58,476 nucleotides of DNA from Alphaproteobacteria bacterium (GCA_019241645.1 JAFAWQ010000024.1:1-58476), one strand, 5' to 3'. Shown: positions 27,453 through 36,172, counted from the first letter of the stretch. Made by a program: numbers and translations. Notes: generated by a model from the letters alone, not told the origin.

Positions 27453-28844
27453 ATGGTCAGCGAAACCCATAATCTCACCAAGCATTGGCAGGTGCTCGAC
27501 GCCGCCCACCACGTTCATCCGTTTACAGACACCGCCGCGCTGAACGCGGAAGGTGTGCGCGTCATTACCAAGGCGGATGGCGTCTATCTGTGGGATTCCG
27601 AAGGCAAGAAAATCATCGACGGGATGTCCGGCCTGTGGTGCGTGCAGGTCGGTTACGGTAACGAGCAGTTGGCGGAAGCCGGCTGCGAAGCGCTGCGCGT
27701 GCTTCCTTACTACAATCATTTCTTCAAGACGACGAACCCGTACACGGTCGAGCTGGCCGCAAAGCTCGCCGGATTGCTGCCGGACGGACATGAGCATGTG
27801 CTGTTCGCGAATTCCGGTTCGGAAGCGAATGACAGCGCGCTCAAGCTCATCCGCTACTACTGGAACCTTCGCGGCCGGCCTGAGAAGAAGATTCATATCA
27901 GCCGGGAGCTCGCTTATCACGGCGTGACGTTCGCGGCGGCATCTCTTTCGGGCCTGACCCCGCTGCATCCGCAATGGGACCTGCCGCTGCCCGGCTTTGC
28001 GAAAGTGCCCGCGCCATACTGGTTCGGCGCCAGGGCCGCCGGTTATGGCGACATCGATCCCGAGGAATTCGGGCTCGTTATTGCGCGCAGGCTGGAGGAG
28101 ACAATTTTGGAACTCGGGGCCGATCGCGTGGCCTCCTTTTCGGCCGAGCCCATTCAGGGGGCTGGAGGCCTGATTTTTCCGCCGGCGACATACTGGCCGG
28201 AAGTCCAGCGCATCTGCGCCAAATACGATGTGTTGCTGCATGCCGACGAAGTCATCACCGGCTTTGGACGCACCGGCGAGTGGTTCGGTTGCCAAACCTA
28301 CGCCATCCACCCGGACATCATCACCATGGCGAAGGGCCTTTCGTCCGGCTACCAGCCGATCAGCGCGGTTTCATTGGGTGCGCGGATGGCCGAAACCATC
28401 CTGCACGCGAACGAAGAGCTGGTGCATGGCTATACCTATTCCGGGCATCCGGTCGCCAGCGCCGTCGCGCTGAAGAATCTCGAGGTGATGGAAGCCCAGA
28501 AATTGCCGGCACGGGTCAATGGCGCGATCGGTCCATATTTTCAGCGCCGCCTTGGTGAGGCGTTGTCCGAGCATCCCCTGGTGGGGGAAGTACGCGGACA
28601 TGGTCTCCTCGCCGCTGTCGAGCTTGTGCCCGCCAAGCCGGAGCGGCGCTTCTTCCCGGAGATCGGCCGCGTCGGCACGCACTGCCGCAACTATTGCTTC
28701 GCCAGCGGGCTCATCTCCCGCGCCATTCGCGACACCATGGTTCTGGCGCCGCCGCTTACCGTCAACGAAGCCGAGGTGGAGGAAATGATCGCGAAATTGC
28801 TGGATGCGATCGGGCGAACCGCTCACGATTTCGCGAGAATTTAA
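27453..28844 (+). CDS. Class III aminotransferase (omega-amino acid/putrescine-pyruvate type)
   Basis: The 463-residue PLP enzyme has VGYGNEQLAEAG, FANSGSEANDSALKLIRYYW (phosphate binding), AYHGVTFAAASLSG, FSAEPIQGAGGLIFPP, HADEVITGFGRTGEWF with the Asp that binds the pyridine nitrogen, and the Schiff-base Lys in TMAKGLSSGYQP. It is close to SpuC/beta-alanine-pyruvate and omega-amino-acid-pyruvate transaminases, which use amines such as putrescine. Substrate cannot be fixed. GAAGGTGG stands before the ATG at 27453; an earlier ATG at 27417 is less well placed. No polyamine genes are adjacent. Confidence 0.93.
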   Translation: MVSETHNLTKHWQVLDAAHHVHPFTDTAALNAEGVRVITKADGVYLWDSEGKKIIDGMSGLWCVQVGYGNEQLAEAGCEALRVLPYYNHFFKTTNPYTVELAAKLAGLLPDGHEHVLFANSGSEANDSALKLIRYYWNLRGRPEKKIHISRELAYHGVTFAAASLSGLTPLHPQWDLPLPGFAKVPAPYWFGARAAGYGDIDPEEFGLVIARRLEETILELGADRVASFSAEPIQGAGGLIFPPATYWPEVQRICAKYDVLLHADEVITGFGRTGEWFGCQTYAIHPDIITMAKGLSSGYQPISAVSLGARMAETILHANEELVHGYTYSGHPVASAVALKNLEVMEAQKLPARVNGAIGPYFQRRLGEALSEHPLVGEVRGHGLLAAVELVPAKPERRFFPEIGRVGTHCRNYCFASGLISRAIRDTMVLAPPLTVNEAEVEEMIAKLLDAIGRTAHDFARI

Positions 28845-29297
28845 GTGCCCAGGAGATTGTTACCAAAACATTGCCTTGGATTTTCCGCACACCTCCAGGG
28901 AAAGCACCCAAATCCCAGCAGTCACGCCGATTCGTCACATTCTTGCCACAGTCCATGATCGAAACGTCATAATTTCCCAATGAACGAATATACTTGCAAA
29001 CTGTGGCACCCGTGCATAGCTTCCCTCTTGGAAGGGCGATAACCGTCCAGCAGGCACTGCCCCCCCGCTCGCACGCTGGATGGCGTCCTTCCACCCGGAT
29101 ACCGGTCATCCCCTCCCGGTATCCAAGCGCGTAATAGCGCAGTCGACGCCCGATCAGCCCCCTGGTCGGGCGTCTTGCGTTTCTGCCCCCTGCTTGCGCT
29201 TTGCCCCGTGATAGCCTGCAAGCATAAGTTGTGCCCGCAACTTTTATGTGACAAGATGCTGCGTCAGTCTGATCGACGAACGATCCGGGGGGATCTC
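28845..29297. other. Hairpin-rich intergenic region, possible structured RNA
   Basis: This 453-bp gap after the aminotransferase shows no gene. Its right half holds three hairpins in a row. About 29044-29082 has TCCAGC paired with GCTGGA. 29097-29124 has a perfect 9-bp stem (GGATACCGG) with a 10-base loop. 29145-29174 has a 9-bp stem (GACGCCCGA) that continues inward across a CCCC loop. TTGCCA at about 28945 and TCATAA 18 bp later could be a promoter. The region may be the leader of the secreted-protein gene at 29298 or an independent small RNA. Confidence 0.4.
29145..29182 (+). terminator. Rho-independent-type hairpin with U-rich tail
   Basis: A strong stem-loop (GACGCCCGA pairing with TCGGGCGTC, extended by CAG/CTG around a CCCC loop) is followed by TTGCGTTTCT. 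It lies 115 bp before the next gene, so it could end transcription from the aminotransferase or from a small RNA in the gap. The U-tract is imperfect. Confidence 0.5.
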
Positions 29298-29717
29298 ATG
29301 AAACACGTTTTGATGTTCGCAATGGCTGTTGCAACGGCGGCTGCGTCAGGCGCATCGGCGAATGGACAGTCTGCTCGGGCGACGGACCCCGACTACCTGT
29401 ATCGGAAGGTAGAGCCGAAGCTCAGCAAGAATGCACAGGCCCATGGGCGGATCGTGATCGATGCGCACAACCCCGACAAACCAATTACGCGGGGTTGGCA
29501 CTACATGGATGCGGTATGGTGCGGATGGTCCTACAATAGCGGCAACCCGTACTTCTATGTTTATGATGGGAGTACGTCCCTGTACGATCACGGCGATCTT
29601 CTCCTGGCGCAAGCGCTCGCCGTGCCGTGCGGACAGGGAAACAAATTGGGCTATTACGTCACCGGCGCGCCCGATAATTTTACATACGACAAAACCAAGA
29701 GCTTCACTTATCCCTAA
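29298..29717 (+). CDS. Small exported protein of unknown function
   Basis: The 139-residue product has a signal peptide (MKHVLMFAMAVATAAASGASA). The mature part has HGRIVIDAHNPDKPITRGWH, MDAVWCGWSYNSGNPYFYVY and a second Cys in AVPCGQGNK, so a single disulfide is possible. It reads as a small beta-rich domain; I recognise no family. GGGGGGA stands before the ATG at 29298. Its last four bases overlap the convergent alkB gene. Confidence 0.7.
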   Translation: MKHVLMFAMAVATAAASGASANGQSARATDPDYLYRKVEPKLSKNAQAHGRIVIDAHNPDKPITRGWHYMDAVWCGWSYNSGNPYFYVYDGSTSLYDHGDLLLAQALAVPCGQGNKLGYYVTGAPDNFTYDKTKSFTYP

Positions 29718-30364
29718 CGAGCGTTGGCATTGGAGCGGCTCCGGCCTTTCGTGATCCGGCGCAGGGTGAGATTGAGCCGCCCACCGCCGGGGACAAGATC
29801 GGACGTGCCGCCGATGATGCGGTCTATGCCGTGATAGGCGAGCCGTGCTTCTCCCCCGAACTGGATAACGTCTCCGGATTGCAGTCTGACGGATTTGGTA
29901 GGGCCGCGCCGGTTGGTCCCTCCGATCCGGAATGTTGCGGTGTCGCCCAGGGAGACAGAGAGCACCGGCGCGTCCAGCGCCTCTTCGTCCCGGTCCTGAT
30001 GCAGACCCATACGCGCTTCACCGCGGTAAAGGTTGACGAGGCAGCATTCGGGCATTGCCGGGTGTGAGGTCGCCGCCTGCCACAGGTCGAGCAGGTCTTC
30101 CGGAATTGCCGGCCAGGTATTGCCCGTCTGTGGATGAGTGGTGGAATAACGGTATCCTCGTTCGTCTGAAACCCAGCCGAAGGGGCCAAAGTTTGTTTCC
30201 TCGACGGAAAACGGCTTGCCCGAGACCGGCATCCGGGGCCGATAGAATGGCGCTTGCCGCTCCAGGGTGAAAACGGCGTCCACGAGCCGCTGCTGCGCCG
30301 CGCGATCCAGTGCCGTGCGCCACCAAAAGACCCCCGGTGCGATTGTTACCGGTTCAGGGAGCAT
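29714..30364 (-). CDS. alkB: Alkylated DNA repair dioxygenase AlkB
   Basis: The 216-residue enzyme is a 2-oxoglutarate/Fe(II) dioxygenase that removes alkyl groups from DNA bases by oxidation. The iron-binding HxD is in MGLHQDRDE, the second His in LAYHGIDR, and the 2-oxoglutarate-binding Arg motif in RLNLTLRR. CCLVNLYRGEARMGLH matches AlkB proteins. Its ATG at 30364 overlaps the end of the phosphatase gene by 11 bp, so the two are translationally coupled. Longer starts in the frame run into that gene and are spurious. Confidence 0.95.
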   Translation of the reverse strand: MLPEPVTIAPGVFWWRTALDRAAQQRLVDAVFTLERQAPFYRPRMPVSGKPFSVEETNFGPFGWVSDERGYRYSTTHPQTGNTWPAIPEDLLDLWQAATSHPAMPECCLVNLYRGEARMGLHQDRDEEALDAPVLSVSLGDTATFRIGGTNRRGPTKSVRLQSGDVIQFGGEARLAYHGIDRIIGGTSDLVPGGGRLNLTLRRITKGRSRSNANAR

Positions 30365-30983
30365 GCGGACCGGCCACGGGCTCGCGCGCCGGATCATGCA
30401 GGCCGCGGAAACCGTCTGCGAGGCCGCGCCCCTCCAGCCACGCCTTGAAGCGCGCTGGCTCGTACTCCGCGCTAATCCAATCGCGGATGCTCCGCCTGCC
30501 GGCCTGTTCTGCCACGTACGAGAAGAAGGCCTTGAGCCAGCGCTGCTGTTGCTTGGGCCAATGCAGATACGGCCACCGCGCAAACTGCGCTTCCGCATCC
30601 GCCCGCGCGCTCCAGCCGCGCGAATGCAAAAGGTAGAGCGCGGCGGCGAAACTGGTGCGGTCCTGGCCGCCGGAGCATTTCACCAGAAACGGACGCGGCA
30701 GGTCATCGAACGCCGCCAGCAAGTCGAGCAACATGGCGCGCGTCGGTAGACGGCGGGAATTGAACCGCACATCGCGATGGGCAATCCCGAGCCGTGCGCA
30801 GACGGCCGTCTCGTAATCCCACCAGCGCCAGCCGGGCTTGCTGCCGCGCAGGTTGATAACGCTCGCAATGTCGTTTCCTTTGAGGAGGCTCGGGAGAAGT
30901 CCCACATAGGCCTGTGCCGACCGCGCCGCCCCGCCCGGCACGATCCAGTGGAAATTGTAGAATATCTCGAGAGGCGTCCGCAT
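30354..30983 (-). CDS. Tyrosine/dual-specificity phosphatase-like protein
   Basis: The 209-residue protein has the CX5R phosphatase loop as KCSGGQDRTSFAAALYL, with Cys and Arg intact, and an upstream VINLRGSKPGW that resembles the start of bacterial tyrosine-phosphatase folds (DSP/PTP superfamily). Its general-acid Asp is not clear by eye. The substrate is unknown; relatives act on phosphotyrosine or phosphoinositides. The ATG at 30983 is preferred over an upstream one at 31028. It overlaps alkB, and is divergent from hslV with about 90 bp between. Confidence 0.82.
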   Translation of the reverse strand: MRTPLEIFYNFHWIVPGGAARSAQAYVGLLPSLLKGNDIASVINLRGSKPGWRWWDYETAVCARLGIAHRDVRFNSRRLPTRAMLLDLLAAFDDLPRPFLVKCSGGQDRTSFAAALYLLHSRGWSARADAEAQFARWPYLHWPKQQQRWLKAFFSYVAEQAGRRSIRDWISAEYEPARFKAWLEGRGLADGFRGLHDPAREPVAGPHAP

Positions 30984-31075
30984 GACGATGAAAATGTACC
31001 CTGAATCGCCGCTGATTGCTGAAAACACGATCCTGCCACTACTTTCACAACCCTGAACCGATTATCTCCTGCCAC

Positions 31076-31639
31076 ATGAGCGAACACTCCGAAGACGAAG
31101 CCCGCTGGCGCTCGACGACCATCCTGTCTGTCCGCAAGGGCGGCAAGGTTGTCATCGCCGGCGATGGTCAGGTCAGCATGGGCCAGACCATCATGAAGGC
31201 GAATGCGCGCAAGGTGCGCCGCCTAGGCAAGGGTGAAGTCATAGCTGGCTTCGCCGGCGCCACTGCCGATGCCTTCGCCTTGTTCGAGCGGCTGGAAGCG
31301 AAGATCGAGCAGCATCCGGGAAATTTGGCGCGCGCTTGTGTGGAGCTCGCCAAGGACTGGCGGCTCGACAAATATCTGCGGCAGCTGCAGGCGCTCATGG
31401 CGGTGGCCGATTCACGCGCATCGCTGGTGCTGTCCGGCACCGGTGATGTGGTGGAACCGGAAAACGGACTGATCGGCATCGGCTCGGGCGGCAACTACGC
31501 GCTGGCGGCGGCACGCGCGTTGCTGGATTTCGACCTGTCTGCTGAAGAGACCGCGCGCCGCGCAATGAAGATCGCAGCCGAGATCTGTGTCTACACCAAC
31601 GACCAGGTTGTGATCGAAACCCTCGACAGCGCGCACTGA
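31076..31639 (+). CDS. hslV: ATP-dependent protease subunit HslV
   Basis: The 187-residue peptidase subunit has the catalytic Thr in [20 protein letters not shown], after a 13-residue N-terminal extension that is probably removed. Alphaproteobacterial HslV proteins often carry such an extension. It also has [19 protein letters not shown] and [17 protein letters not shown]. With HslU it forms a two-component, proteasome-like protease in stress response. Unlike the usual arrangement it is separated from hslU by about 730 bp holding a VapBC-like pair. The start is the ATG at 31076; no strong ribosome site is seen. Confidence 0.96.
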   Translation: MSEHSEDEARWRSTTILSVRKGGKVVIAGDGQVSMGQTIMKANARKVRRLGKGEVIAGFAGATADAFALFERLEAKIEQHPGNLARACVELAKDWRLDKYLRQLQALMAVADSRASLVLSGTGDVVEPENGLIGIGSGGNYALAAARALLDFDLSAEETARRAMKIAAEICVYTNDQVVIETLDSAH

Positions 31640-31640
31640 C

Positions 31641-31670
31641 TTATGTACATTCGATATTCGTTATGTACAT
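31641..31670. promoter_or_regulatory. Twin ATGTACAT operator of the VapBC module
   Basis: The 10-base motif TTATGTACAT occurs at 31641-31650 and again at 31661-31670. ATGTACAT is itself a palindrome, and the centres are 20 bp (two helical turns) apart. This is the expected layout of a toxin-antitoxin operator bound by VapB dimers. It starts two bases after the hslV stop and ends 10 bp before the antitoxin ATG. Autoregulation is inferred. Confidence 0.7.
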
Positions 31671-31680
31671 GGATGCTTCG

Positions 31681-31947
31681 ATGACGCTTCATATTACCGA
31701 TCCCCAAACAGACAAGCTGGCACGCGAACTGGCACGGGAAACTGGGGAGTCTCTGACCAAGGCCGTTAGCACAGCGTTGAAAGAGCGTCTCAGTCGGGTG
31801 AAAACAAAACGGGGGGCCGACGACCAGCGGTTTCTTGCGGATATCGAAAAAATTGTATCTGGCGTCAGGCCGAAGTGGCGGCGGGGAAACAAGACCGGGC
31901 GTGAAATGATCGATGACATGTATGGCGAGGACGGGCTGCCACGCTGA
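31681..31947 (+). CDS. vapB: VapB-type antitoxin (Rv0623/PSK-like)
   Basis: The 88-residue product has the ribbon-helix-type N-terminus of Rv0623-like antitoxins (PF07704): MTLHITDPQTDKLARELARE, then TGESLTKAVSTALKERL, and a charged C-terminal arm ending MIDDMYGEDGLPR, which would block the toxin. I use the ATG at 31681; ATGs at 31663 and 31669 lie inside the operator repeat. The stop TGA shares its A with the toxin's ATG (TGATG), so translation is coupled. Confidence 0.88.
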   Translation: MTLHITDPQTDKLARELARETGESLTKAVSTALKERLSRVKTKRGADDQRFLADIEKIVSGVRPKWRRGNKTGREMIDDMYGEDGLPR

Positions 31948-32336
31948 TGGTCGTCGACGCCTCGGCCCTTCTCGCCATTCTCTTTACAGAACCGGAACGG
32001 CGGGCCTTTAGCTTGGCGCTGAACCATGCCTCCTCCGCACTCTTATCGCCAGTGAACTGGTATGAAGCAGTAGTGAACGCCGAATCGCATGGAACTCCTG
32101 AGGTCAAAGCATTGGAGTCCTTAATCCAGAGGATCGGGATTCAGATCATCCCGGTCGATGAAGTGCAGATGAAGCTGGCCCACGCCGCTTGGAGAAAATA
32201 CGGAAAGGGTCGTCACAAAGCGCGGCTGAACATGGGTGATTGCTTTGCCTATGCGCTCGCGAAGCATACAGGCGAATCCCTCCTCTACAAAGGCAAGGAC
32301 TTTGTGCATACGGACATTAGATCAGCACTACCATAG
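31947..32336 (+). CDS. vapC: VapC-type PIN-domain toxin
   Basis: The 129-residue PIN-domain protein keeps the acidic residues needed for metal binding: Asp4 in MVVDASALLAI, Glu40 in NWYEAVV, Asp98 in NMGDCFAYALAK and Asp118 in YKGKDF. It is predicted to be an RNA-cutting toxin neutralised by the overlapping VapB. It ends 33 bp before hslU. The pair is transcribed in the same direction as hslV and hslU, so it may also be co-transcribed with them. Confidence 0.9.
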   Translation: MVVDASALLAILFTEPERRAFSLALNHASSALLSPVNWYEAVVNAESHGTPEVKALESLIQRIGIQIIPVDEVQMKLAHAAWRKYGKGRHKARLNMGDCFAYALAKHTGESLLYKGKDFVHTDIRSALP

Positions 32337-32369
32337 ACTCCGGGCCGATCCACTCCCATATACCGCGGC

Positions 32370-33683
32370 ATGAGCTCATTCTTCACGCCGCGGGAAATCG
32401 TTTCCGAACTCGATCGCTACATTGTGGGGCAGGCCGATGCCAAGCGCGCCGTCGCTATTGCGCTGCGCAACCGCTGGCGCAGGCAGCAGCTTGCGCCCGA
32501 ATTGCGTGAAGAGGTGTTGCCGAAAAATATCCTGATGATCGGTCCCACCGGCGTCGGCAAGACGGAAATTTCGCGAAGGCTGGCGAAGCTCGCGCAGGCG
32601 CCGTTCCTCAAGGTGGAAGCGACCAAATTCACCGAGGTTGGCTATGTCGGCCGCGACGTCGAGCAGATCGTGCGCGACCTTCTGGAAATCGCCATTGCGC
32701 AGGTGCGCGAGCGCAAACGCCAGGATGTCGAGGCGCAGGCAGAGGCCCGCGCCGAGGAGCGCATTCTTGACGCGCTGGTGGGCGAGAAATCGAGCCAGGG
32801 CACGCGCGATTCCTTCCGCAAGATGCTTCGGTCGGGCGAATTGAACGAGCGCGAAGTCGAGCTCGAGATGCGGGATTCAGGCGGCGGCATGCCGTCCATC
32901 GAAATTCCAGGCATGCCGAACGCGCAGATCAGCATGGTGAGCCTGGGCGATATTTTCGGCAAGGCGTTCAGCGGCCGCGCCAAAACGCGGCGCCTGAAAG
33001 TCGCGGACGCACATGGCCCTCTAGTCGCGGAAGAAGCCGACAAGCTGCTCGACAACGACGCCATCATCCGCGAAGCCATCGAGACGGTCGAGAACAACGG
33101 CATCGTGTTTCTCGATGAGATCGACAAGATTTGCGCCCGCTCCGAATTCCGCGGCGGCGGAGACGTTTCGCGCGAAGGCGTGCAGCGCGATCTATTGCCC
33201 CTGATCGAAGGCACCATCGTCGCCACCAAGCATGGCAGCGTGAAAACCGACCACATCCTCTTCATCGCTTCCGGCGCGTTTCATGCCGCCAAGCCTTCGG
33301 ACTTGTTGCCCGAACTGCAGGGACGTTTGCCGATCCGCGTGGAATTGAAGGCTCTCTCGCGTGACGATTTCGAGCGCATTTTGACGGAGCCCGAAGCGAG
33401 CCTCATCAAGCAATACATTGCGCTGATGGCGACCGAAGGCGTTACGCTTCTGTTCACCACCGAATCCATTTCGGCCATCGCCGATATCGCGGCACAGGTG
33501 AACGCAAGCGTGGAAAATATCGGTGCCCGCCGCCTGCACACGGTAATGGAGCGCATCGTCGATGAGATCAGCTTCGCGGCGACGGAGAAATCAGGCGAGC
33601 GCATCGAAATCGACGCGGGCTACGTGCACGCGCGCGTCGACGGCCTCGCGAAAGACCAGGACCTGTCGCGCTTTATTCTGTAA
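32370..33683 (+). CDS. hslU: ATP-dependent protease ATPase subunit HslU
   Basis: The 437-residue AAA+ unfoldase has [20 protein letters not shown] at the start, Walker [10 protein letters not shown], the [15 protein letters not shown] pore segment, Walker [12 protein letters not shown], sensor FIASGAFH, and the C-terminal DLSRFIL tail that docks in HslV. It uses ATP to feed substrates to HslV. Separation from hslV by the VapBC pair is the only odd point. Confidence 0.97.
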   Translation: MSSFFTPREIVSELDRYIVGQADAKRAVAIALRNRWRRQQLAPELREEVLPKNILMIGPTGVGKTEISRRLAKLAQAPFLKVEATKFTEVGYVGRDVEQIVRDLLEIAIAQVRERKRQDVEAQAEARAEERILDALVGEKSSQGTRDSFRKMLRSGELNEREVELEMRDSGGGMPSIEIPGMPNAQISMVSLGDIFGKAFSGRAKTRRLKVADAHGPLVAEEADKLLDNDAIIREAIETVENNGIVFLDEIDKICARSEFRGGGDVSREGVQRDLLPLIEGTIVATKHGSVKTDHILFIASGAFHAAKPSDLLPELQGRLPIRVELKALSRDDFERILTEPEASLIKQYIALMATEGVTLLFTTESISAIADIAAQVNASVENIGARRLHTVMERIVDEISFAATEKSGERIEIDAGYVHARVDGLAKDQDLSRFIL

Positions 33684-33725
33684 CGCCGAGATAAATTGCC
33701 TGCACCGAACTACCTAACTCCACTA

Positions 33726-33807
33726 CGTCATCGCCCGCTTCATGCGGGCGACCCAATTTTTCGGCGGGAGAGCAAAATGGGTTGCCCGGACGAGCCGGGC
33801 AATGACG
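33726..33807. repeat. Composite palindromic repeat between hslU and rplT
   Basis: Two hairpins face each other across a short spacer. The left arm, 33726-33760, starts CGTCATCGCCCGC and folds on GCGGGCG. The right arm, about 33774-33807, folds TTGCCCGG on CCGGGCAA and ends ATGACG. The outer CGTCAT and ATGACG, and the inner CCCAATTTT and AAAATGGG, also pair, so the whole 82 bp is one large imperfect inverted repeat. It looks like a dispersed REP/BIME-type element and could act as terminator for the convergent hslU and rplT. Confidence 0.8.
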
Positions 33808-33810
33808 CGG

Positions 33811-34158
33811 TTAAGCCGACGCCTGATCCACCAGAGCCTTGAATGCCGCCGGCTCGTGGATGGCGATATCGGACAGCACCTTGCGGTCCATCTCGATCCC
33901 GGCCTTCGCCAGACCGCTGATGAAGCGGCTGTAGGTGAGGCCGTGTTCGCGGACCGCCGCATTGATGCGCTGAATCCAGAGCGCGCGGAAATTCCGCTTC
34001 TTCAGCTTGCGGCCGATGTAATTGTGCTGCAGCGCGCGATCCACCGCGGCGTTGGCCGTGGTAATGTTGTTCTTGCGGCGGCCGCGAAAGCCCTTGGCCG
34101 CCTTGAGCACCTTCTTGCGGCGGGCGTGGCTTGGAACCGAGCGTGGGGCGCGAGACAT
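33811..34158 (-). CDS. rplT: 50S ribosomal protein L20
   Basis: The 115-residue protein shows the L20 pattern: [53 protein letters not shown] and [20 protein letters not shown]. It binds 23S rRNA and helps assemble the large subunit. It follows rpmI by 14 bp; infC would be expected upstream but the next gene on that side is unrelated and divergent. Confidence 0.98.
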   Translation of the reverse strand: MSRAPRSVPSHARRKKVLKAAKGFRGRRKNNITTANAAVDRALQHNYIGRKLKKRNFRALWIQRINAAVREHGLTYSRFISGLAKAGIEMDRKVLSDIAIHEPAAFKALVDQASA

Positions 34159-34172
34159 GGATCAGCCCTCCT

Positions 34173-34364
34173 TCAAGCGTACGGCATCCAGCGCTCGACG
34201 CGCCGGGTTTCGGAGGTGGAAAGGTCGCCTTTCAGTTCCTTGCGGGTGCGCTTGGATTTGCTGATCAGCCGGTGGCGCTTGTAGGCCTGCCCGGTTTTGA
34301 TTTTGCCATTGGCGCTAAACCGGAAGCGCTTTTTGGCGCCCGATTTGGTCTTCATCTTGGGCAT
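34173..34364 (-). CDS. rpmI: 50S ribosomal protein L35
   Basis: The 63-residue protein reads MPKMKTKSGAKKRFRFSANG, then KIKTGQAYKRHRLISKS, the typical L35 sequence. AAGGAGA stands before the ATG at 34364. It is co-transcribed with rplT. The operon promoter probably lies in the 138 bp between it and the divergent VanZ-like gene; infC is not present here. Confidence 0.98.
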   Translation of the reverse strand: MPKMKTKSGAKKRFRFSANGKIKTGQAYKRHRLISKSKRTRKELKGDLSTSETRRVERWMPYA

Positions 34365-34502
34365 TTTGCATCTCCTTGGAGTCGAAGCTCCGGTCGCGTT
34401 TCGCAGGTCGCCACGGCATGCCCTTACGCCGGGCGGCCCGAAAGAGGCGCGGGTTATACGGAAAATAGACGGGAATTCAAGGCAACCGGGTGAAAAGCCG
34501 TT

Positions 34503-34919
34503 ATGATCAGTCCCGTGCTGCCGCGTTTACTCCTGTTCTGCCAGCGGTTCGCCCGTTGGATATTCGTTCCCGCACTTGCCATTGTGGTGTGGGGCGAACT
34601 GAGGCCAAGCCAGCCCGAGGCTGGAAACTGGGACAAGGTACTGCATTTCACGGCCTATTTCGGCCTGGCAGCCATCGCCACTATCGCCCTTGGGCGGCGC
34701 CGTAGCGGCGGTTGGGCGGCCTTGGCTCTGGCTCTGTTTGGCGGGGCGCTGGAAATCGTGCAGAGTTTTGTCGGCCGCGACGCCGAATGGGGCGACGAGT
34801 TCGCCAACATTGCCGGTGCCAGCCTGGGCTTTCTTGCGGGATGGGCATCGATGCGGGAGATGCAACGGTTGCTCGGGATATTCCCGAGGAAAGGGGACCA
34901 AAATGAGCATGATCGGTGA
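34503..34919 (+). CDS. VanZ-like membrane protein
   Basis: The 138-residue protein has three to four hydrophobic helices and the VanZ-type segments [20 protein letters not shown] and [20 protein letters not shown] followed by [14 protein letters not shown]. VanZ-like proteins are small membrane proteins whose function is mostly unknown outside teicoplanin resistance. Its last 17 bp overlap mscL, so the two are translationally linked. Confidence 0.88.
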   Translation: MISPVLPRLLLFCQRFARWIFVPALAIVVWGELRPSQPEAGNWDKVLHFTAYFGLAAIATIALGRRRSGGWAALALALFGGALEIVQSFVGRDAEWGDEFANIAGASLGFLAGWASMREMQRLLGIFPRKGDQNEHDR

Positions 34920-35334
34920 ATTCAAGAAATTCGCGATGCGTGGCAATGTGCTCGATCTTGCGGTCGGCGTCGTCATCGGCGCCGCCTTCACCGGCATCGT
35001 GAATTCGCTGGTGAAGGACATCATCATGCCGCCGATCGGGCTCGCGATGGGCGGCATCGATTTCTCGAATTTCTACGTCGCGCTAAAAGGACCGCAGCTG
35101 GCGACCTTGGCGGAGGCGCAGAAAGCCGGCGCGGTGACGGTGAACTACGGACTGTTCATAAACACGCTGATCAACTTTCTCGTTGTCGCCATCGCGCTGT
35201 TCCTGCTCATTCGCGCCATCAACAAGATGACAACGCCGGAGACGCCCGCGGAAGAAGCGGCGGCCGCGCCGTTGCCGCCGCCGGAAGAGGTGCTGCTACT
35301 GCGCGAAATCCGCGACGCGGTGAAAACGCGCTAG
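34903..35334 (+). CDS. mscL: Large-conductance mechanosensitive channel MscL
   Basis: The 143-residue protein has the MscL layout: the N-terminal helix [20 protein letters not shown]1 [37 protein letters not shown]2 [20 protein letters not shown] and a cytoplasmic helix [13 protein letters not shown]. It opens under hypo-osmotic stress to release solutes. AAAGGGGA stands before the ATG at 34903, inside the VanZ-like gene. The stop overlaps the convergent MmcQ/YjbR gene by four bases. Confidence 0.97.
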   Translation: MSMIGEFKKFAMRGNVLDLAVGVVIGAAFTGIVNSLVKDIIMPPIGLAMGGIDFSNFYVALKGPQLATLAEAQKAGAVTVNYGLFINTLINFLVVAIALFLLIRAINKMTTPETPAEEAAAAPLPPPEEVLLLREIRDAVKTR

Positions 35335-35672
35335 TTGCCCGCCTGCTTGAGCATCCGTTTGGGCGCGATCTGGCGCCAGCGGCGCTCCAGCATGCCGCGC
35401 AAGGTTTTCGCATCGAGACGCGAGATCCGGGCAAGGACTGTCGGATAATTCTTGTAATGCGGCGTGATGTGGAACAGCGCGGGTTCCGCTTCGAGCAGCA
35501 TGTCGCGCTCGTCGATGGAGTTCACGAAGAGCACGAGCGAATTGTCCTCGGCGCGCAATCGCGTGAAGAATTTCTTTTCGATCTTGAACGAGGGATATCC
35601 GTAGGACGTGCTCTCGTTCGCGCCGGGAAACGAGAGCACGATCTTCTTCACCTGCGCCTTGGTGAGCGGCAC
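35331..35672 (-). CDS. MmcQ/YjbR-family protein
   Basis: The 113-residue protein matches the MmcQ/YjbR fold (PF04237): [60 protein letters not shown] and [13 protein letters not shown]. The CyaY-like fold is thought to bind DNA, but its job is unclear. Related genes are often damage-induced in Caulobacter. It follows mmcB by 6 bp, in the same strand, forming a two-gene unit. Confidence 0.93.
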   Translation of the reverse strand: MPLTKAQVKKIVLSFPGANESTSYGYPSFKIEKKFFTRLRAEDNSLVLFVNSIDERDMLLEAEPALFHITPHYKNYPTVLARISRLDAKTLRGMLERRWRQIAPKRMLKQAGN

Positions 35673-35678
35673 GGCGCG

Positions 35679-36128
35679 CTATTTCACGAACACGGTGGCG
35701 CCGCGCGGGTCGCTGGTGGTTTCGATGACCGACGCGAGCCGCTCCGCCGCGCATTTCGCGAACCGCAACGTCACCGCCTTGCGGCGGCTGGCATGCAGCT
35801 GCCACACCGGCGATGGCCGCACGATGGCGCCGCCGTAACGGTCCGCGACGATCAATCCCGTGCCGGCGGGCACGAACTCATCCGGAAAATCCGGTGGAAT
35901 CGCGAAATAGAAGCGGTCGCAATATTCGAGATACTCCGGCCATTTGGCGTCGCATTTGAGATCGGCCAGCGAGATCTTGATTTCCACGCCCGTCATGCAG
36001 GCATCGGCGCCAAGCGCCGCGACATCCAGCCTGCGGCCATTGCCTAGCGTGAATTCCAGAATGGGGCTCAGCCCTTCCTGTAGGAAAAGCCGGCTGACGC
36101 CACGTGCCACATCCGCTGCCGAGATCAT
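35679..36128 (-). CDS. mmcB: MmcB-family DNA repair protein
   Basis: The 149-residue protein matches the MmcB/DUF469-like family (PF06319), with a PD-(D/E)xK nuclease-like core: EFTLGNGRRLDVAALGADAC, TGVEIKISLADLKCDAKW and LEYCDRFYFAIPPDFPDEFV. In Caulobacter MmcB is linked to survival of DNA damage. The likely catalytic residues are Asp in RLDVAAL, Glu in GVEIK and its Lys. It is coupled with the MmcQ/YjbR gene, and the pbp gene lies 45 bp upstream on the same strand. Confidence 0.93.
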   Translation of the reverse strand: MISAADVARGVSRLFLQEGLSPILEFTLGNGRRLDVAALGADACMTGVEIKISLADLKCDAKWPEYLEYCDRFYFAIPPDFPDEFVPAGTGLIVADRYGGAIVRPSPVWQLHASRRKAVTLRFAKCAAERLASVIETTSDPRGATVFVK

Positions 36129-36172
36129 CGCGCATTGGAACATTCGGCGAACTCATGCGCAAGCAAAGATCG

